From NCBI GenBank assembly GCA_036417435.1, contig CM070900.1:169064815-169128814 (forward strand): a DNA stretch of 64,000 bases. Reading direction: 5' to 3'. The notes below the pieces were generated by a model. The model worked only from the letters and a program-made list of their open reading frames with translations. It ran no database searches and was not told the origin of the DNA. The position numbers and the translations under genes are program-made. Position 1 is the stretch's first letter, and the number at the start of each line of letters is the position of its first letter. Shown here one piece after another: positions 12,210 to 23,859 of this stretch. The DNA comes from Inia geoffrensis (lineage: Eukaryota; Chordata; Mammalia; Artiodactyla; Iniidae).

Positions 12210-12217
12210 AAAAGAAA

Positions 12218-13152
12218 CTATTTTACCAGAGCTTACCAACTTTGGGAAAGGGAAGTTACACCCTTACTAGCCTTCTCACCTACAGGGGGAAGAAAAGGTG
12301 CTGATAAGCACTGTTGAAGTCACAGTCTCAGAGCTCATGCTCACTAAAAAACTAAGACCTAATCATAGGATTACAGGATGCTCCCCCAACCCCACACCTT
12401 ACCCCACAGAGACCAGGCTCCTGTATAATAAGGGACTACAGCTAAAAGGACTGCAAACTCAGACCCTTTTTAAGAAGACAAGCAGGAGACAAAATGAAAG
12501 ACACTAGAGTAAACATTAGCCTCTAATGCATACAGCTATAGCAAACATTAACACAGTTTAACCTCTTGCCACATAAACTTAAAACCTCCCACTAAAGGCC
12601 TGTTTACTTCAGTACCTTTTTACCCAATACATCATGTGTGCTTTCAACAAGATATTATAAGCCATACTAAAAGCAAACAACTAAACAAACAAATGAAAAA
12701 ACAAAAACAAACAAATAGAAAAAACCAGTTCAATAGACAAAGTGAGCATCAGAACCCAGACTCAGGTATAGTGGAGATTTTAGAATTATCAGACTGGGGA
12801 TTTAAAATAGTTATGACTAGTATGCTGAACTAACGGAAAAGTGGAAAACATGCAAGAACTGATGGGTAACGTAAGAAGAGAAATGAAAACCCTAAGAAAA
12901 AGATTTTAAATGCTGGAAGTCAGAAACATTATAACAAAAATGAAGAGTGCCCTTTAGACTCATCAATAGATTGGAAATTACTGAGGAAAGAGTCAGTGAG
13001 CTAAAAGACATGTCAAAAGAAACTTTGCAAACTGAAAAGCAAGAGAAAAATGAAAAAAATCAAAAAGTACATCCAAGAACTATGATCCAATTATAAACAA
13101 TGTAATACATGTAATCTAGAAGAAGAGAGAAAGGGATGGGAAAATATTTGAG
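12218..13152 (+). mobile_element. HAL1 5' UTR and degenerate ORF1, part 2
   Basis: It resumes the host element after the SINE ('TTACCAGAGCTTACCAACTTTGGGAAAGG'-like). The A-rich part from about 12720 reads as a broken HAL1/L1 ORF1, with 'ELSDWGFKIVMTSML' at about 12770-12830 followed by stops and frameshifts. The sequence up to 13152 ends in 'GGGAAAATATTTGAG', equivalent to the conserved ORF1 'KIFEE' region. The VPS29 copy begins there. Confidence 0.65.
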
Positions 13153-14180
13153 ACGCCGAGGCGTCTGAGGAAGGGAGGGTGGCGGCAGCGGTGCTGGTGA
13201 CCGAGCGGAGCCCAGTGGCAGGATGTTGGTGTTGGTATTAGGAGCCCTGCACGTCCCACACTGGAGCAACAGTTTGCCAGCTAAATTCAAAAAACTGCTG
13301 GTGCCAGGAATGATTCAGCACACTCTCTGCACTGGAAACCCTTGTACCAAAGAGAGTTATGACTATCTCCAGACTCTGGCTGGCGATGTTCATATTTTGA
13401 GAGGAGACTTCAGTGAGGATATGAATTATCAAGAACAGAAAGTCGTTAACTGTTGGGCAGTTCAAAATTGGTTTGATCCATGGACATCAAGTTATTCCAT
13501 GGGGAGATATGGCCAGCTTAGCCCTGTTGCAGAGGCAGTTTGATGTGGATATTCTTATTTCAGGACACACACAAATATTTGAAGCATTTGAGCATGAAAA
13601 TAAAGTCTACGTTAATCCAGGTTCTGCCACTGGAGCATATAATGCCTTGGGAACGAACATTATTCCTTCATTTGTGCTGATGGATATCCAGGCTTCTACC
13701 GTTGTCACTTGTGTGTATCAGCTAATTAGAGACGTCATGAAAGTAGAATGAATTGAATACAAAAAATTTAAAGCGAGGCGTGTCCTGATGATTTTTCTGT
13801 TGGGTTTTTTTTTTTTTTTTTTCATTTCCCTGTTCAACTCAAGCAATTAATCATTTAAGAGACACAAAACTGTATCACTTTTATAATATTTTGCAGTAAA
13901 ACATAATCTCGTCTTCTGTTAATACAATGTTCTAAGCTTCTTGTAAACTATAAGATTATATTTAGTTTAAGTATATGATTTCTATGAAAAAATGTCCACC
14001 GCACAGTAATGGTCACATGTTAAGAAAAATTTATCCTTGTAAATATCTTCATAGTTGATATTTGGAACTTTATTACCAAAGTAGTGCATGAGGGGAAAGA
14101 ATCTAGATTTTCTTGTAGACATTCTTCTCTTCTCCAGTAATAAACAGTTACCTTTCATTAAAAAAAAAAAAAAAAAAAAA
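13153..14180 (+). pseudogene. VPS29: Processed pseudogene (retrocopy) of VPS29
   Basis: VPS29 is the retromer subunit with a metallophosphoesterase-like fold. The copy has no introns and contains a GC-rich 5' UTR, the reading frame, a 3' UTR, AATAAA at 14139-14144 and a poly(A) tract at 14160-14180. The natural ATG is at 13223. The frame runs to about 13445, where a one-base insertion shifts it; the rest reads in the second frame to TGA at 13749-13751. That stop replaces an Arg codon seven codons before the usual end of the 182-residue protein. The motif GDLHIPHR has become GALHVPHW, losing a metal-site Asp, and GHTHKFEA has become [18 protein letters not shown] is kept. It sits inside HAL1 ORF1. 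Copying by L1 machinery is inferred from the lack of introns and the poly(A). It is almost certainly not functional. Confidence 0.95.
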
Positions 14181-15006
14181 ATTGAGCTGAGGAATTTCCA
14201 AAATTAATGAGACCAGAAACCACAGATTAGGGAAGCTCAGAGAAAACTGAGCAGAATAAATAACAACAAATCTATACCAAGGCATGTCATATTCAAACTG
14301 CAAATAAAACAGACAGGAGAAAATCTTGAAATAAGCCAGAGGGGGAAAATACACATCCTACCTACAAATGAGCAAGGATAAGAATTACATTAGACTTGTG
14401 TTCAGACACCATGCAAGTAAGATATTTAAAACATTGCAAGGAAAAAACCCACCAATCTAAATTTCTGGATTCAGTGAAATTATCCTAAGTGAAGAAGAAA
14501 TAAAGACTTTTTCTGACAAAAATTGAGAGAAAATGTTGCCAGTAGACCCACTTTGCAAAAAACTGTTTAAAAAAGTTCTTAGGAGTGAAAGAAAAATACT
14601 ACAGTTCAGAAACTTGGATCTATATAAAAAAGGAAAAGTGGTAAAGAACAAATTCATAAAGTCTTTTAGTTTTCTTATTGTTAATTGATCTAACATAAAA
14701 ATTTGTTCAAATAGTTATAGCAACAATGTATTTGAAAATTTTAGTTTACAGATGAGTAAAATGAATGACAGCAATGTTATCAGAAACTGGAAGAAGAAAT
14801 TGGGTATGCTCTGTTACAAGGTACATGCACCACCTGTGAGGTGGTACTGTGTTATTTAAAAGTGGACTTAAAGCTGTTATAAATGTATGTTGCAGACTCC
14901 AAGGGAACCACCAAATGAAAAATAAAAAATGACAAAAAGAGTTAGTCCACAACCTATAGAGGCTTAAAAAGTCAAAGAAACATATTCTTCTATAAGACTG
15001 AAAAAA
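14181..15006 (+). mobile_element. HAL1 ORF1 3' part and 3' end, part 3
   Basis: It continues directly from the pre-VPS29 segment: 'GAATTTCCAAAATTAATGAGA' matches the ORF1 'ENFPKLM' region. It then reads through a broken C-terminal part, with 'EIKTFSDKN' at about 14500-14526, to a HAL1-type 3' end near 14850-15000. No reverse transcriptase is present. Adding the three pieces gives about 2.2 kb, close to what I recall as HAL1 length. Confidence 0.65.
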
Positions 15007-15180
15007 GACCTGTCAAGACCTTGATTTTAGCCCATTAGGACCCATGTTGAACTTCTGACCTAAAGAATAATAAATAAATAAATCATAAATAAATAAATAA
15101 ATAAATAAATAAATTTGTGTTGTTTAAATCTACTAAAATTGAGGTAATTTGTTGTAGTAGTAATAGTAATCTCATACATG
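15007..15180 (+). mobile_element. MLT1-type LTR, 3' piece
   Basis: It holds 'CAAGACCTTGATTTTAGCCC', then 'GAACTTCTGACC', an expanded AATAAA region, 'TTTGTGTTGTTTAAATCTACTAA' and 'GAGGTAATTTGTTGTAG'. This is the conserved 3' end of MLT1-type LTRs. It pairs with the 5' piece at 11419. Confidence 0.65.
15066..15114. repeat. (AAAT)n microsatellite
   Basis: About ten AAAT units, apparently expanded from the LTR's own AATAAA segment. Confidence 0.9.
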
Positions 15181-15824
15181 ACTTTTGGCAAAATACTTAG
15201 CATCTTTCATACAATTTTCCTTTGTTGCAAAATGAGTGGTTAGATTCTTATGCAAATCCTATATTTGCAGTATTGTTAGAAAGAGTTCTAAGTTTAAAAA
15301 TTCTTTCTTTCTTGTTTCCTTCTTTCTCTCTTTCTTTTACTTTCCTATTCTCCTTCATGCATTTTCTTCCAAGGCTTATTCAGCATCCTAAGTAAGATAC
15401 TGTTCTCGAGAGCTAAAAACAAATACATCGGAGAAAATTACAATATAATAAAAGTCAGAAAAAGTAATTATAGATAAAATTATAATTACATTAGAAAACT
15501 ACAGTCAAAAAATAAGGTGGGAACAAATAAGACACAAATCTAAGTCAACACTCCAAAATTCCATCATACTCCAAAAACAGCATTTTTATTAAAAAAAAAA
15601 AAAAACTTAGCATAATATTGGGGTTATAATACTATGACAGACTGGAAGGACTAGACTATCTTTCCAATCTGCTCTTAGCTTTTCTTGAACAAAATTGAGA
15701 ACACAGATTTCTTTATTTTGCAACCATAATGGCAGAGGGGAAAAATTAGCAGAGGAAGAGACTTCATAATTATTAGACAAGTCAGAAGATGCATGTAAAG
15801 AGACAACAACAATGTACAAATGCT
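15181..15824. other. Unassigned DNA
   Basis: No gene was recognised. A pyrimidine-rich TTTC/TTCT tract lies at 15300-15355 and a poly(A) at about 15591-15605. Confidence 0.5.
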
Positions 15825-15985
15825 ATCCAATAGTACTCTCTGCAAAGATGGAAGTATTTTATGTTTGTGCTGTTGAATACGGTATCTGCTAGTCGCATGT
15901 GGCTATAGAGTCTTTGAAAAGTGGTTTCTATGACTGAGGAACTAAATTCTTAATTTTAACTACTTTATTTAAAATTTTAATCCCT
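15825..15985. mobile_element. Palindromic DNA-transposon-like repeat (MER type)
   Basis: It contains 'GTTGAATACGGTATCTGCTAGTCGCATGTGGCTA'-like sequence followed by a 'GTGGTTTCTATGACTGAGGAACTAAATT' segment. This is a common old mammalian palindromic repeat whose hallmark is TAGCCACTAGCCACATGTGG. A second copy is at 35390. Family name uncertain. Confidence 0.5.
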
Positions 15986-18903
15986 ATACATGATGAGTGG
16001 CAACTGCAGGAAACAGTTGAACTCAAAAATATTAATGATGATTAACTAGATCATGAAACTAAAATCTCAAACTATGACTCTTCATATGCTTATATCCCAG
16101 ATGAATTTTCTCAAAATGAAATATTAAGTTGTATATTTCCAAGGAAAAAATGAAGTATGGTGTTTTTATCCAGTTAGTCATTCACCAGGAAAACTTTATC
16201 AGACATTATATTGTGAAAGGATCTGGAACATTCAGTGTTGCCAAAGGGACACCAGATAGTACTCTTCATCTCTTGTGATATTTGAATGCCAGGATTTACT
16301 TGTTACAAAGAAGCCTGCCCTATCTCCTTATGAAAAATTGTAATGATTTTCATTACCTTTTATGCTTACTTATAAAAATGTATTTATAATATGACAGATG
16401 TAAAAAAATATGAGTCCATTGGATCAGGATAGAAAATGGTAACAGCTATTTTTCTTGGTATACTATGGATTAACACTCTCTTTCTTCATGATACGGTAGC
16501 CATTAACACTTTTATTCTAGTTTATAATTTCATATAAGCTTTAACCACTAGAATATAACATGATATATCTCCTCTATAATAAATTTTTTAAATTCATGAT
16601 AGAGCTTTCATTAAATACGCTTTCTCATGTATGATAAGTTTCTCTCATTACAACATGGAAAAAATATTACTTAGGACACTGGCTATAAATACCTAATTAG
16701 AAATAATAATATAAATTTATGCTAAAATAAAAAGAGATTTCCCACAATTCTTTTAATTTATGATTGTCGATCGAACAAGTAAGAACAATTTCAAATGACC
16801 AATAAAAAGCCCAACTAAGTGATGGAAAAATGGAATCCATTATTGGGACTCTATGCTACATTTTTAGAGGCCTGATGCAATAGTGACAAAGGACAAGATG
16901 TTTAACCCAGCAGTTCTCAAACTTTTCGACCTTAAAGTTTATTCCACAGAAAAAATGAAATTAGTATTTAATGAGCTAAATTTTAGGAAGTGTGGTTCTG
17001 GTTTCTCTATGTTTGCAGCAACCAGTATTTAAAGCAGGACTCAGAATATGTCTGCACAATGCCTAAACAACTAATCCAGTCCAACTGAGGTGACAGATTA
17101 ATATGATTTTCACAATTACCAATTTATTAATTTATATATTTATTCCTTGCACCTAGTATGTGTTAAGTAATAAGTAGTGGCACACAAAGTTGGAAGAGTG
17201 AGTGATTTTGACACACTTTGAGCACTGAATATTATTTTCCTTTTTTAAAATTAACTTGGCATAACATAATTATGCAATATAACATAATTATGAGATAAAT
17301 TAAATTATTTTTATTTATCCCTGGGTCTCTCTTGAAATGCTTCAGTGTTATATGCCTAGAATTCCTCATAAATGCTGATGTCATATGCATATTTATAATA
17401 TATGGAAAGATGATCATTTTCCTCCTTTTAAAACACGATGTAGGAAAGTGAAGCAACTTCTGCCAGTCTTTCTGTGAACTTTATAGGTAAGGATCACTAA
17501 GCTCTACGGATGGAATATTTTGGCTAACAGTAATGGCACGAAAGTTGGTGTATAGGTAATCAAAGGACAAATTCCTTGTGACAGTCATCACTGTATATGT
17601 TACTCAGTTTATGAATTCTGCAGATTTTTTGAAGAGGATATTAAAGTGGAGAAAATATATAAATAAATAAATAAAAATGGAAGTGAACTTTCTTCAATTA
17701 AATTAGAAGTTACACCTCCATAATGTTCATAATCTTCAAAATGCATTAATATATCAGATCAAAAAGGGTCAGGGATGTAAAAGCACAGCTCCCAGTATCC
17801 AAATTCCAGAGCACAGAGCAGCAGAAGGAGTTGAGGTGCAGGAGAGAAAAGGCGAAAGCATAGAGATGCTATCTTTATTGTCTACAATCCCAAATGTATT
17901 GTACTATATGCATATATATTCCCTTGGCATTGATCTCCAGGACAGGACAAGAAAGGGAAGAGAAGAAAGAAATAGCATGCATCCCAGCAGCTGTATACAG
18001 AGGCAGCTCAGGAGAGACAAATATATACTAAACCACCATAAAAAATGTGAAATAATAGGATATTACTGCAAGCTAGTCTGACCTCCTGCTCACCCTACAG
18101 GGACAGAAGAGGAAAGCTGAGAAGGGGTGTGCACCCAAGGGAGGGACATCACACATTTACAGAGAAATTCATTCACAGCTACTGTATTATCATTTAATCA
18201 ATTCACAGTTATTGAGAGAACAAATATATATTATTATATTCTTTCATTGCACTCTGAGAATTTTAAATAATATTTTCATTATTTCTTGATTGAGAGTCAA
18301 AGTTTTCATATTTCCCAATGTGTAACATATAGATATGTATTTTCATTTTATAAATTGGAAGTCTTAAAACAGTTTTTAAATACTATCATAACTACATATT
18401 CCATATATATGTATATACATACACATATATATTCTCAATCTATCAATTTTGTATTAAATATAATCTATATACATAATCATTTCTTTTGCTTTCTCTCTTT
18501 CTAGATATAAAATCTTGATCTGTCAACTGTGGATGGTTATAGAAGATAAATAAATTTAGAGCAATAAATAAATAAATGTTGGAAGTTAAGTGATGAACAA
18601 TGGCAAAGTAGGCAAATTCAAAGAAGTATGCTACTTTTGAAATGAATGCCTGATAATGTCATCAGAGGTTGAAAGAATTAAATAACGTAAAGAAATTACA
18701 TTATAATGCTGAAAAGAAAATGATCTGCAATTCACCATTATACTATCAGTAATATTTTGTCAAACCATGTAAAACAAAATCTCACAAAATATAATAATGT
18801 GCTGAAATAAACACAGTATAGCAGTAAAAAATGTTCATATCTTAACCCTTGAAAGATGTAGTATACAAAAGAAAAGATGTATAGGATAATGACACAGCTC
18901 AAT

Positions 18904-18982
18904 GCACACACACACGTACACACAAGCACTTACATACATATGGACACATTCGTGCTCTCTCTCACACATACACACACACACA
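18904..18982. repeat. Interrupted (CA)n microsatellite
   Basis: Two CA blocks separated by CT-rich sequence. Confidence 0.85.
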
Positions 18983-19174
18983 ATAATCATGCATTATTTT
19001 CACATAGAAAATCTCTATATCCCCAAATAGAAATAGTACAAACCAAATTCCTTGATCATTAAGCAATAAAATAAGGAATATTAAAAAAAAACCTCATATT
19101 CTAAGAGAAAAAGAAGAAATAATGAAAGAATCAACAAAAGAAAGAAAAGCAAACCAAAGAATTAACAAATCAAT

Positions 19175-19225
19175 GGAAAAGGAAGGAAAGAAAGGGAGAG
19201 AGAAGAAGGAAGGAAGGAAGGGAAA
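19175..19225. repeat. 51-nt pure purine tract, GGAA/GA-rich
   Basis: An unbroken run of A and G with GGAA and GAGA units. Uninterrupted polypurine tracts of this kind can form triplex DNA. Confidence 0.9.
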
Positions 19226-19964
19226 TTGAACATTATTGCTGACAGAATTACAAAAAATCAGAATAACAAAAAATAAATAAAAAGCAATAATTAATAAAGA
19301 AAATTTTGCAATTAAATGACAAGAAAACAATAATATAAAAAGATCATATATTTCTGATAAATAGGAACACTGATGAATAGATAAGAGCTGATTTTATTTT
19401 GAAAAAAATATCAGAAGCTAATACATTCAGAAAAATAGAGCAAAATTAAAAACACAAATATACAAAATTATAAATGAAAAAACACCCAAAAGCATAGAGA
19501 ACATTTTAATAGTTATAAATCATTTTACTGAATCACATGCAAATAAATTTGAAATGATGATCTTACAACTGTGTCAAATTTTTTAAAATAAACTTAAAAA
19601 CAGAGAAATAACTAACTAAACCTAAGCCAAATTATTATGTGGTAGAAAAAATAAAAATAAGTTGTCAAAGAACTTTCACTGCAGAAACACCAAAACGATA
19701 ATTTTGAGGATATTTAAACAATGGGTAAATGCTTCCTACACAAGTGAAAATGATTCCATACCTTTGGTGATGACTCTCTTACTAATTTACACATGAGCCA
19801 GTCTATGAACTACAGCTACCAAGTCAACACTGAGATATTCAGAATTTCTCCCCGACTTCTTGTGATCATGTCACAGATCATAAAATATAGAAAGCCAAAT
19901 GATTATTTTTTCAGGATGACAAAAACTAAAAGGATCTATTGTTATTCTGATATCACAGAAAGTA

Positions 19965-20065
19965 AAGTAACTTAAGGCTCTTATTCTGCCCAAGTCTCAT
20001 AGTTGAAAATAGACAGAGTCAGAATCAAACCTTGGTCTATTCAACTCCAAAGACTGTTCCTTTCA
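19965..20065 (+). repeat. MIR fragment (3' half)
   Basis: It follows the MIR order 'AAGTAACTT…GCCCAAGTCTCATAG…GAGTCAGAATCAAACC…GGTCTATTCAACTCCAAAG'. No tRNA head remains. Confidence 0.65.
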
Positions 20066-22114
20066 TTGTTTGTGCACTTTAAAGAAAATGAGTTTATTAT
20101 TTGAAACAAATTATAGAAAAAGTTTCTTCACATGACTCCAAACTAATAAGCTGGTTTGCTAGAAAAACTCCATAGGGTTGCTTTGCTTTGTTTTTGCGTA
20201 TTTCATAAAAATGTATATAACGTTTGGAGATAAAAGTGATTAGAACATTTAATTGATTTGTTAAAAAAAAAAAAAAAGGTATTCTTTCCTGCAGTGACTA
20301 AAGTGGATATATACACATCAAAACTAGCGGGATAGAAAGATATGGGGAATAAAAAGACCCTTGACTTTTAAACATACATTTTTTATTGCCAAGGTTTTAA
20401 TTACTTTTGTGATGTTGGGAGTCAATGATAGTGGATATCAAATGACATGCAGTCTAATACCTTTTTTAAAAAAGGTTTGGAGGAGGAGATTTCTCACTTA
20501 TTCTCAATATTAGTGATTATAATTTCATAACAATTACAATTATTTTCCTTTACTTTGTGCTGAAACCTCTAAAAATGGAACAACGCCCCCCCAAATATTT
20601 TTAATGAGAAAATCTAAAAAGTGTTAGAACTTTCGTCATCTATGTTTTCCTCCTATTTACTCCTTATTCTCTTTACTTTCCACTTTTCGACTGTGGAATA
20701 TGAAAGCTTTTTCCACCAAGATTATTACTGTTAGCCTTGAGGATAAGTTGTTTCTTTCCTCGACTTAGACACAGTTCAATCTAGATACTCTAAGAATTGT
20801 CGTGTTTTAACTTCATATTTACTGAATTGTTCAAGGTTGTTTTTTTTTCATGCTCTGTTTGTGTTTATCATTTGTTCCAAAAGTGAAGACATTTCTCGTA
20901 TTTTATATTTGCTACATTCCATGAAGCAGCATCATTCAAATGCCATTTCCTTTCTTTGTTGATGATATTTCCTTTTAAATGGCTTTCTGTGATGAGGTTC
21001 ACATACCAAAGTGATTTTGTTTTGTTGTGTTGATAATTTGCATGAAAGAAACCTGTGAAACATTGATGGTAACTGGGTAACTCTAGTGACTATAGCTAGC
21101 TCACTCTCATTCCTGCAGTTTTATTATACAAGTGCTATATCATTTTATGAAGGAGTATGGCAATATTTGTCTTAAAATGAAAAATGCAAACCTATAAACA
21201 GGTTTATATAGTCGTGTGGTAATATTTAAATCAATGTTATCTATCTGTGATGCTTCTAACTTCATAGAATGATTCAAAACATTTCACACGGACAATGAGC
21301 CAACCAGAGCTGATAACATTCATTTGGCAACTAATAATGAGTTACTCTTTCGGTACTTCTAAAACTGCTGAATTTATGATTTTTTAACTTCATGACCTAG
21401 TTTACATACATCATTGAAATGTAACCTCAGGCCATGCAGTCAAGTTTTCTTTCTTTTGATAACTGTTTGTTAATATCTCAGTCTGCCCAGTTGTTTTGGT
21501 CACATTGGAGTTAATATGTGTTTAGGTCAGAGCTGCTACATTTGTTAACTGCGTGCATTAGTCAGTTTGGATTAAAATCCATTTAAGGAAATGGCTTGTT
21601 CTACTACAGAGTAGACCTTGTAAGGACAAAGACATGGATAGATACGTATGAATAGTAATTCTATTGATTCTGTTCAATTTGCTGTATAAAGTTTGTGTTT
21701 TCAACTTATTTTAAATAAAATATTTTCTGCCAAATGTCCAATGTTCTGAATATTGAACATCAGCATATTAATGCCACTCATTAATGCCCCAGAAATATAA
21801 GAACTGAAAAAAAAAATCTCAAAAAATTCAAAAGAGTGTTCCTTGAAGGCTCACAAGGAATTGCTAACAGCAACCCTCAAAAGACTTTTCTGGGGAAAAA
21901 AATGATAGTTATCTGTCAGAGATTTATACTCAAAATGTTTCCTAACTAAGTTTACTCAATAATCTTTCAGCCCTCCTGGAACAAAATGTATTGTTAAATA
22001 ACCACTGATTCCAGAAAGTCTCCTATTATTTTTATATCACATTCTTGCATGGCTGAATAATATTATTTTACTTCAAATTTATTACTTGTTTCCTGATCAT
22101 GTGTGATTGCTGTT
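20066..22114. other. Repeat-poor unassigned DNA
   Basis: About 2 kb with no interspersed repeat recognised apart from homopolymer runs such as A15 near 20263-20277. No ORF looks like an exon. A conserved non-coding element is possible, but I cannot test that here. Confidence 0.45.
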
Positions 22115-22330
22115 GTCACAGTTAGTGCTATATATTAGAAAGAGAATGGCAATTGGAGTCAGACAAATCTAGGATAAAATTCTAGCTGCACTAATGTCTA
22201 GTTGAGTAAATTTCAATCAAGTTCTGCAATTTTTGATTAACAATATGCATGGATTATTTCAAGGATTAAATAATGAAGTGTCTAGGGTTCATAGAACCAG
22301 TGTAGTACTTAATTGGAATTCAATAAATTT
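22115..22330 (-). repeat. MIR, reverse orientation
   Basis: The plus strand shows the reverse complement of MIR: 'TTGGAGTCAGACAAATCTAGG', 'TTCTAGCTGCACTAATGTCTAG', 'AAGGATTAAATAATG' and a terminal AATTGGAATTCAATAAAT. Confidence 0.7.
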
Positions 22331-23187
22331 TTCTTTATCCCATCTTCATATTCTCCTCTCACTGGTATTACTCTACTTCTCCTAAAAATCATTTTATATT
22401 GTCCAGTTCTTGAATTATATTCTTTTCAATGTCCAGTCTTTCTCTGAGAACTTGTTGCCCTTGCTCTCACTGCATGGATCAATCCTTTATGATAAGCCAG
22501 TTGATCTACGATGGCTCAGTACAAAAGGTAAAGATTTTATGAAGGCTTCCAGAAAAAAAAATCTTAAATACATTCATTCCATAGAGGATATGAGATGGAG
22601 TGGTGCTTTAAGAAATTTCAAGTATTGTCATCTCTCCAGAGACTAGTTTTATGTCCCACAAAATAGCAGCCACACATTTCCAACATCACTTTAACAATCA
22701 CTGTCTCACTTAACAATCATCCCTATGCTTGCAATTTTTATCCCTGAGAGGAGGGGATAGAGGTTATTTTCTCCTGAGACTCCTTTTCCAATAATATCAA
22801 AAAGCTTGATACTAACTTTAAGGCTCAAGGTAGACTCACTGGATTTGTCTACTCATCCAAAAGTTAGCTTTTCTTTCCCTCCTTGAAAAGCCTCTCTATT
22901 GGTATTTTCAACATAAGTTCATATTCCACAAAAGAGGTTTTGGACGTCTTTCATATTAACTATTAGGATAGTTTAAGTCTTACTGTTCCTTAGCAAAACA
23001 GATTTATACTCAAATTAAATTTGAGTATAAATCTAACTGAGATATCAAGAAAAAGATGCATATAATAAGAAACAAAAATGAGAATCCATGGATGCTCAGT
23101 TTTCTAATTATACTGCAATGTCACTTTTTGGTATGAGTTGTGAAAACCTGAACTTGTGTTGTATAAGACTATAAGTAAAAGCTTCAA
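22331..23187. other. Unassigned DNA
   Basis: No repeat family was recognised. The ORF at 22410-22646 has no recognisable motif. A palindrome at 23000 is listed separately. Confidence 0.5.
23000..23034. repeat. Perfect 35-nt palindrome
   Basis: The left arm, AGATTTATACTCAAATT (17 nt), is followed by one base and its exact reverse complement. The AT-rich arms could extrude a cruciform or form a hairpin. No transposon ends or gene context explain it. Confidence 0.95.
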
Positions 23188-23200
23188 AATATTAGTGAAG

Positions 23201-23610
23201 GGAGTTCCCCTGGTGGTGCAGTGGTTAAGAATCCACCTGCCAATGCAGGGGACATGAGTTCGAACCCTGGTCCAAGAATATCCCACATGCCACAGAGCAA
23301 CTAAGCCCATGTGCCACAACTACTGAGCCTTTGCTCTAGGGCCCATGAGTCACAACTACTGAGCCCACACTCCACAACTACTGAGCCTGTGCTCTAGAGC
23401 CTGCCAGCCACAACTATTGAGCCCACGCACCACAACTACTGAAGTCTGCGCGCCTAGAGCCTGTGCTCCGCAACAAAAGAAGACAACACAATGAGAAGTC
23501 CACACACCACAACGACGAGTAGCCCCTGCTCACCGTAACTTGAGAAAACCCATGTGCAGCAATGAAGACCTGACTCAGCCAAAAATACATAAATAAAATA
23601 AATTTGTTAA
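23201..23610 (+). mobile_element. Long-form tRNA-Glu-derived SINE, older
   Basis: The head, from AGTTCCCCTGGTGGTGCAGTGG to 'GAGTTCGAACCCTGG' (box B), is followed by repeated 'CACAACTACTGAGCC' units and 'GCTCTAG(A/G)GCC'. It ends 'AATGAAGACCTGACTCAGCC', an AAATA-rich tail and poly(A). It belongs to the same superfamily as the short SINEs but has a much longer body and is more diverged. A diverged outer TSD is plausible: ATATTAGTGAA at 23189-23199 and ATATAAGTGAA at 23849-23859, the latter beyond the nested short SINE. Confidence 0.85.
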
Positions 23611-23624
23611 AAAAAAATATATAT

Positions 23625-23836
23625 GGGCTTCCCTGGTGGCGCAGTGACTGAGAGTCCGCCTGCCGATGCAGGCGACACGGGATCGTGCCCTGGTCCGGGA
23701 AGATCCCACATGCCACAGAGCGGCTGGGCCCGTGAGCCATGGCCGCTGAGCCTGCACGTCCGGAGCCTGTGCTCCACAACGGGAGAGGCCACAACAGTGA
23801 GAGGCCTGTGTACCGCAAAAATAAAAAATAAAATTA
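23625..23836 (+). mobile_element. CHR-type SINE inserted in the tail of the long-form SINE
   Basis: Complete short-form copy with an A-rich tail. Its own TSD, AAAAAAATATATAT, is exact at 23611-23624 and 23837-23850 and is derived from the host SINE's tail. This fixes the order: long form first, short form second. Confidence 0.93.
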
Positions 23837-23859
23837 AAAAAAATATATATATAAGTGAA

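Larger units (their letters stand above)
15986..19964. other. Unassigned AT-rich DNA
   Basis: Some 4 kb without a convincing gene. A hAT-like end motif, CAGCAGTTCTCAAAC, occurs at about 16909 but no partner end was found. Simple repeats near 18904 and 19175 are listed separately. The small ORFs have no recognisable domain. Confidence 0.5.

Noticed and set aside
11910..12317. 135-codon ORF
   Set aside because: It spans HAL1 and a SINE, and its middle is the usual translation of the SINE body seen at several other copies.
13223..13751. A functional VPS29-like gene
   Set aside because: It has a frameshift near 13445, an early stop and altered metal-site residues, and it lacks introns and sits in HAL1.
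16905..17080. hAT (MER5-like) DNA transposon
   Set aside because: One end resembles CAGNGGTTCTCAAAC, but no inverted partner end or 8-bp duplication could be found.
22410..22646. Possible exon or small gene (78 codons)
   Set aside because: No recognisable domain, no convincing splice sites or codon pattern, and no supporting neighbour.
23201..23610. Tandem repeat or CRISPR-like array from the repeated CACAACTACTGAG units
   Set aside because: Spacing and divergence match the body of a long-form SINE. The same units occur in order in the copy at 58104.
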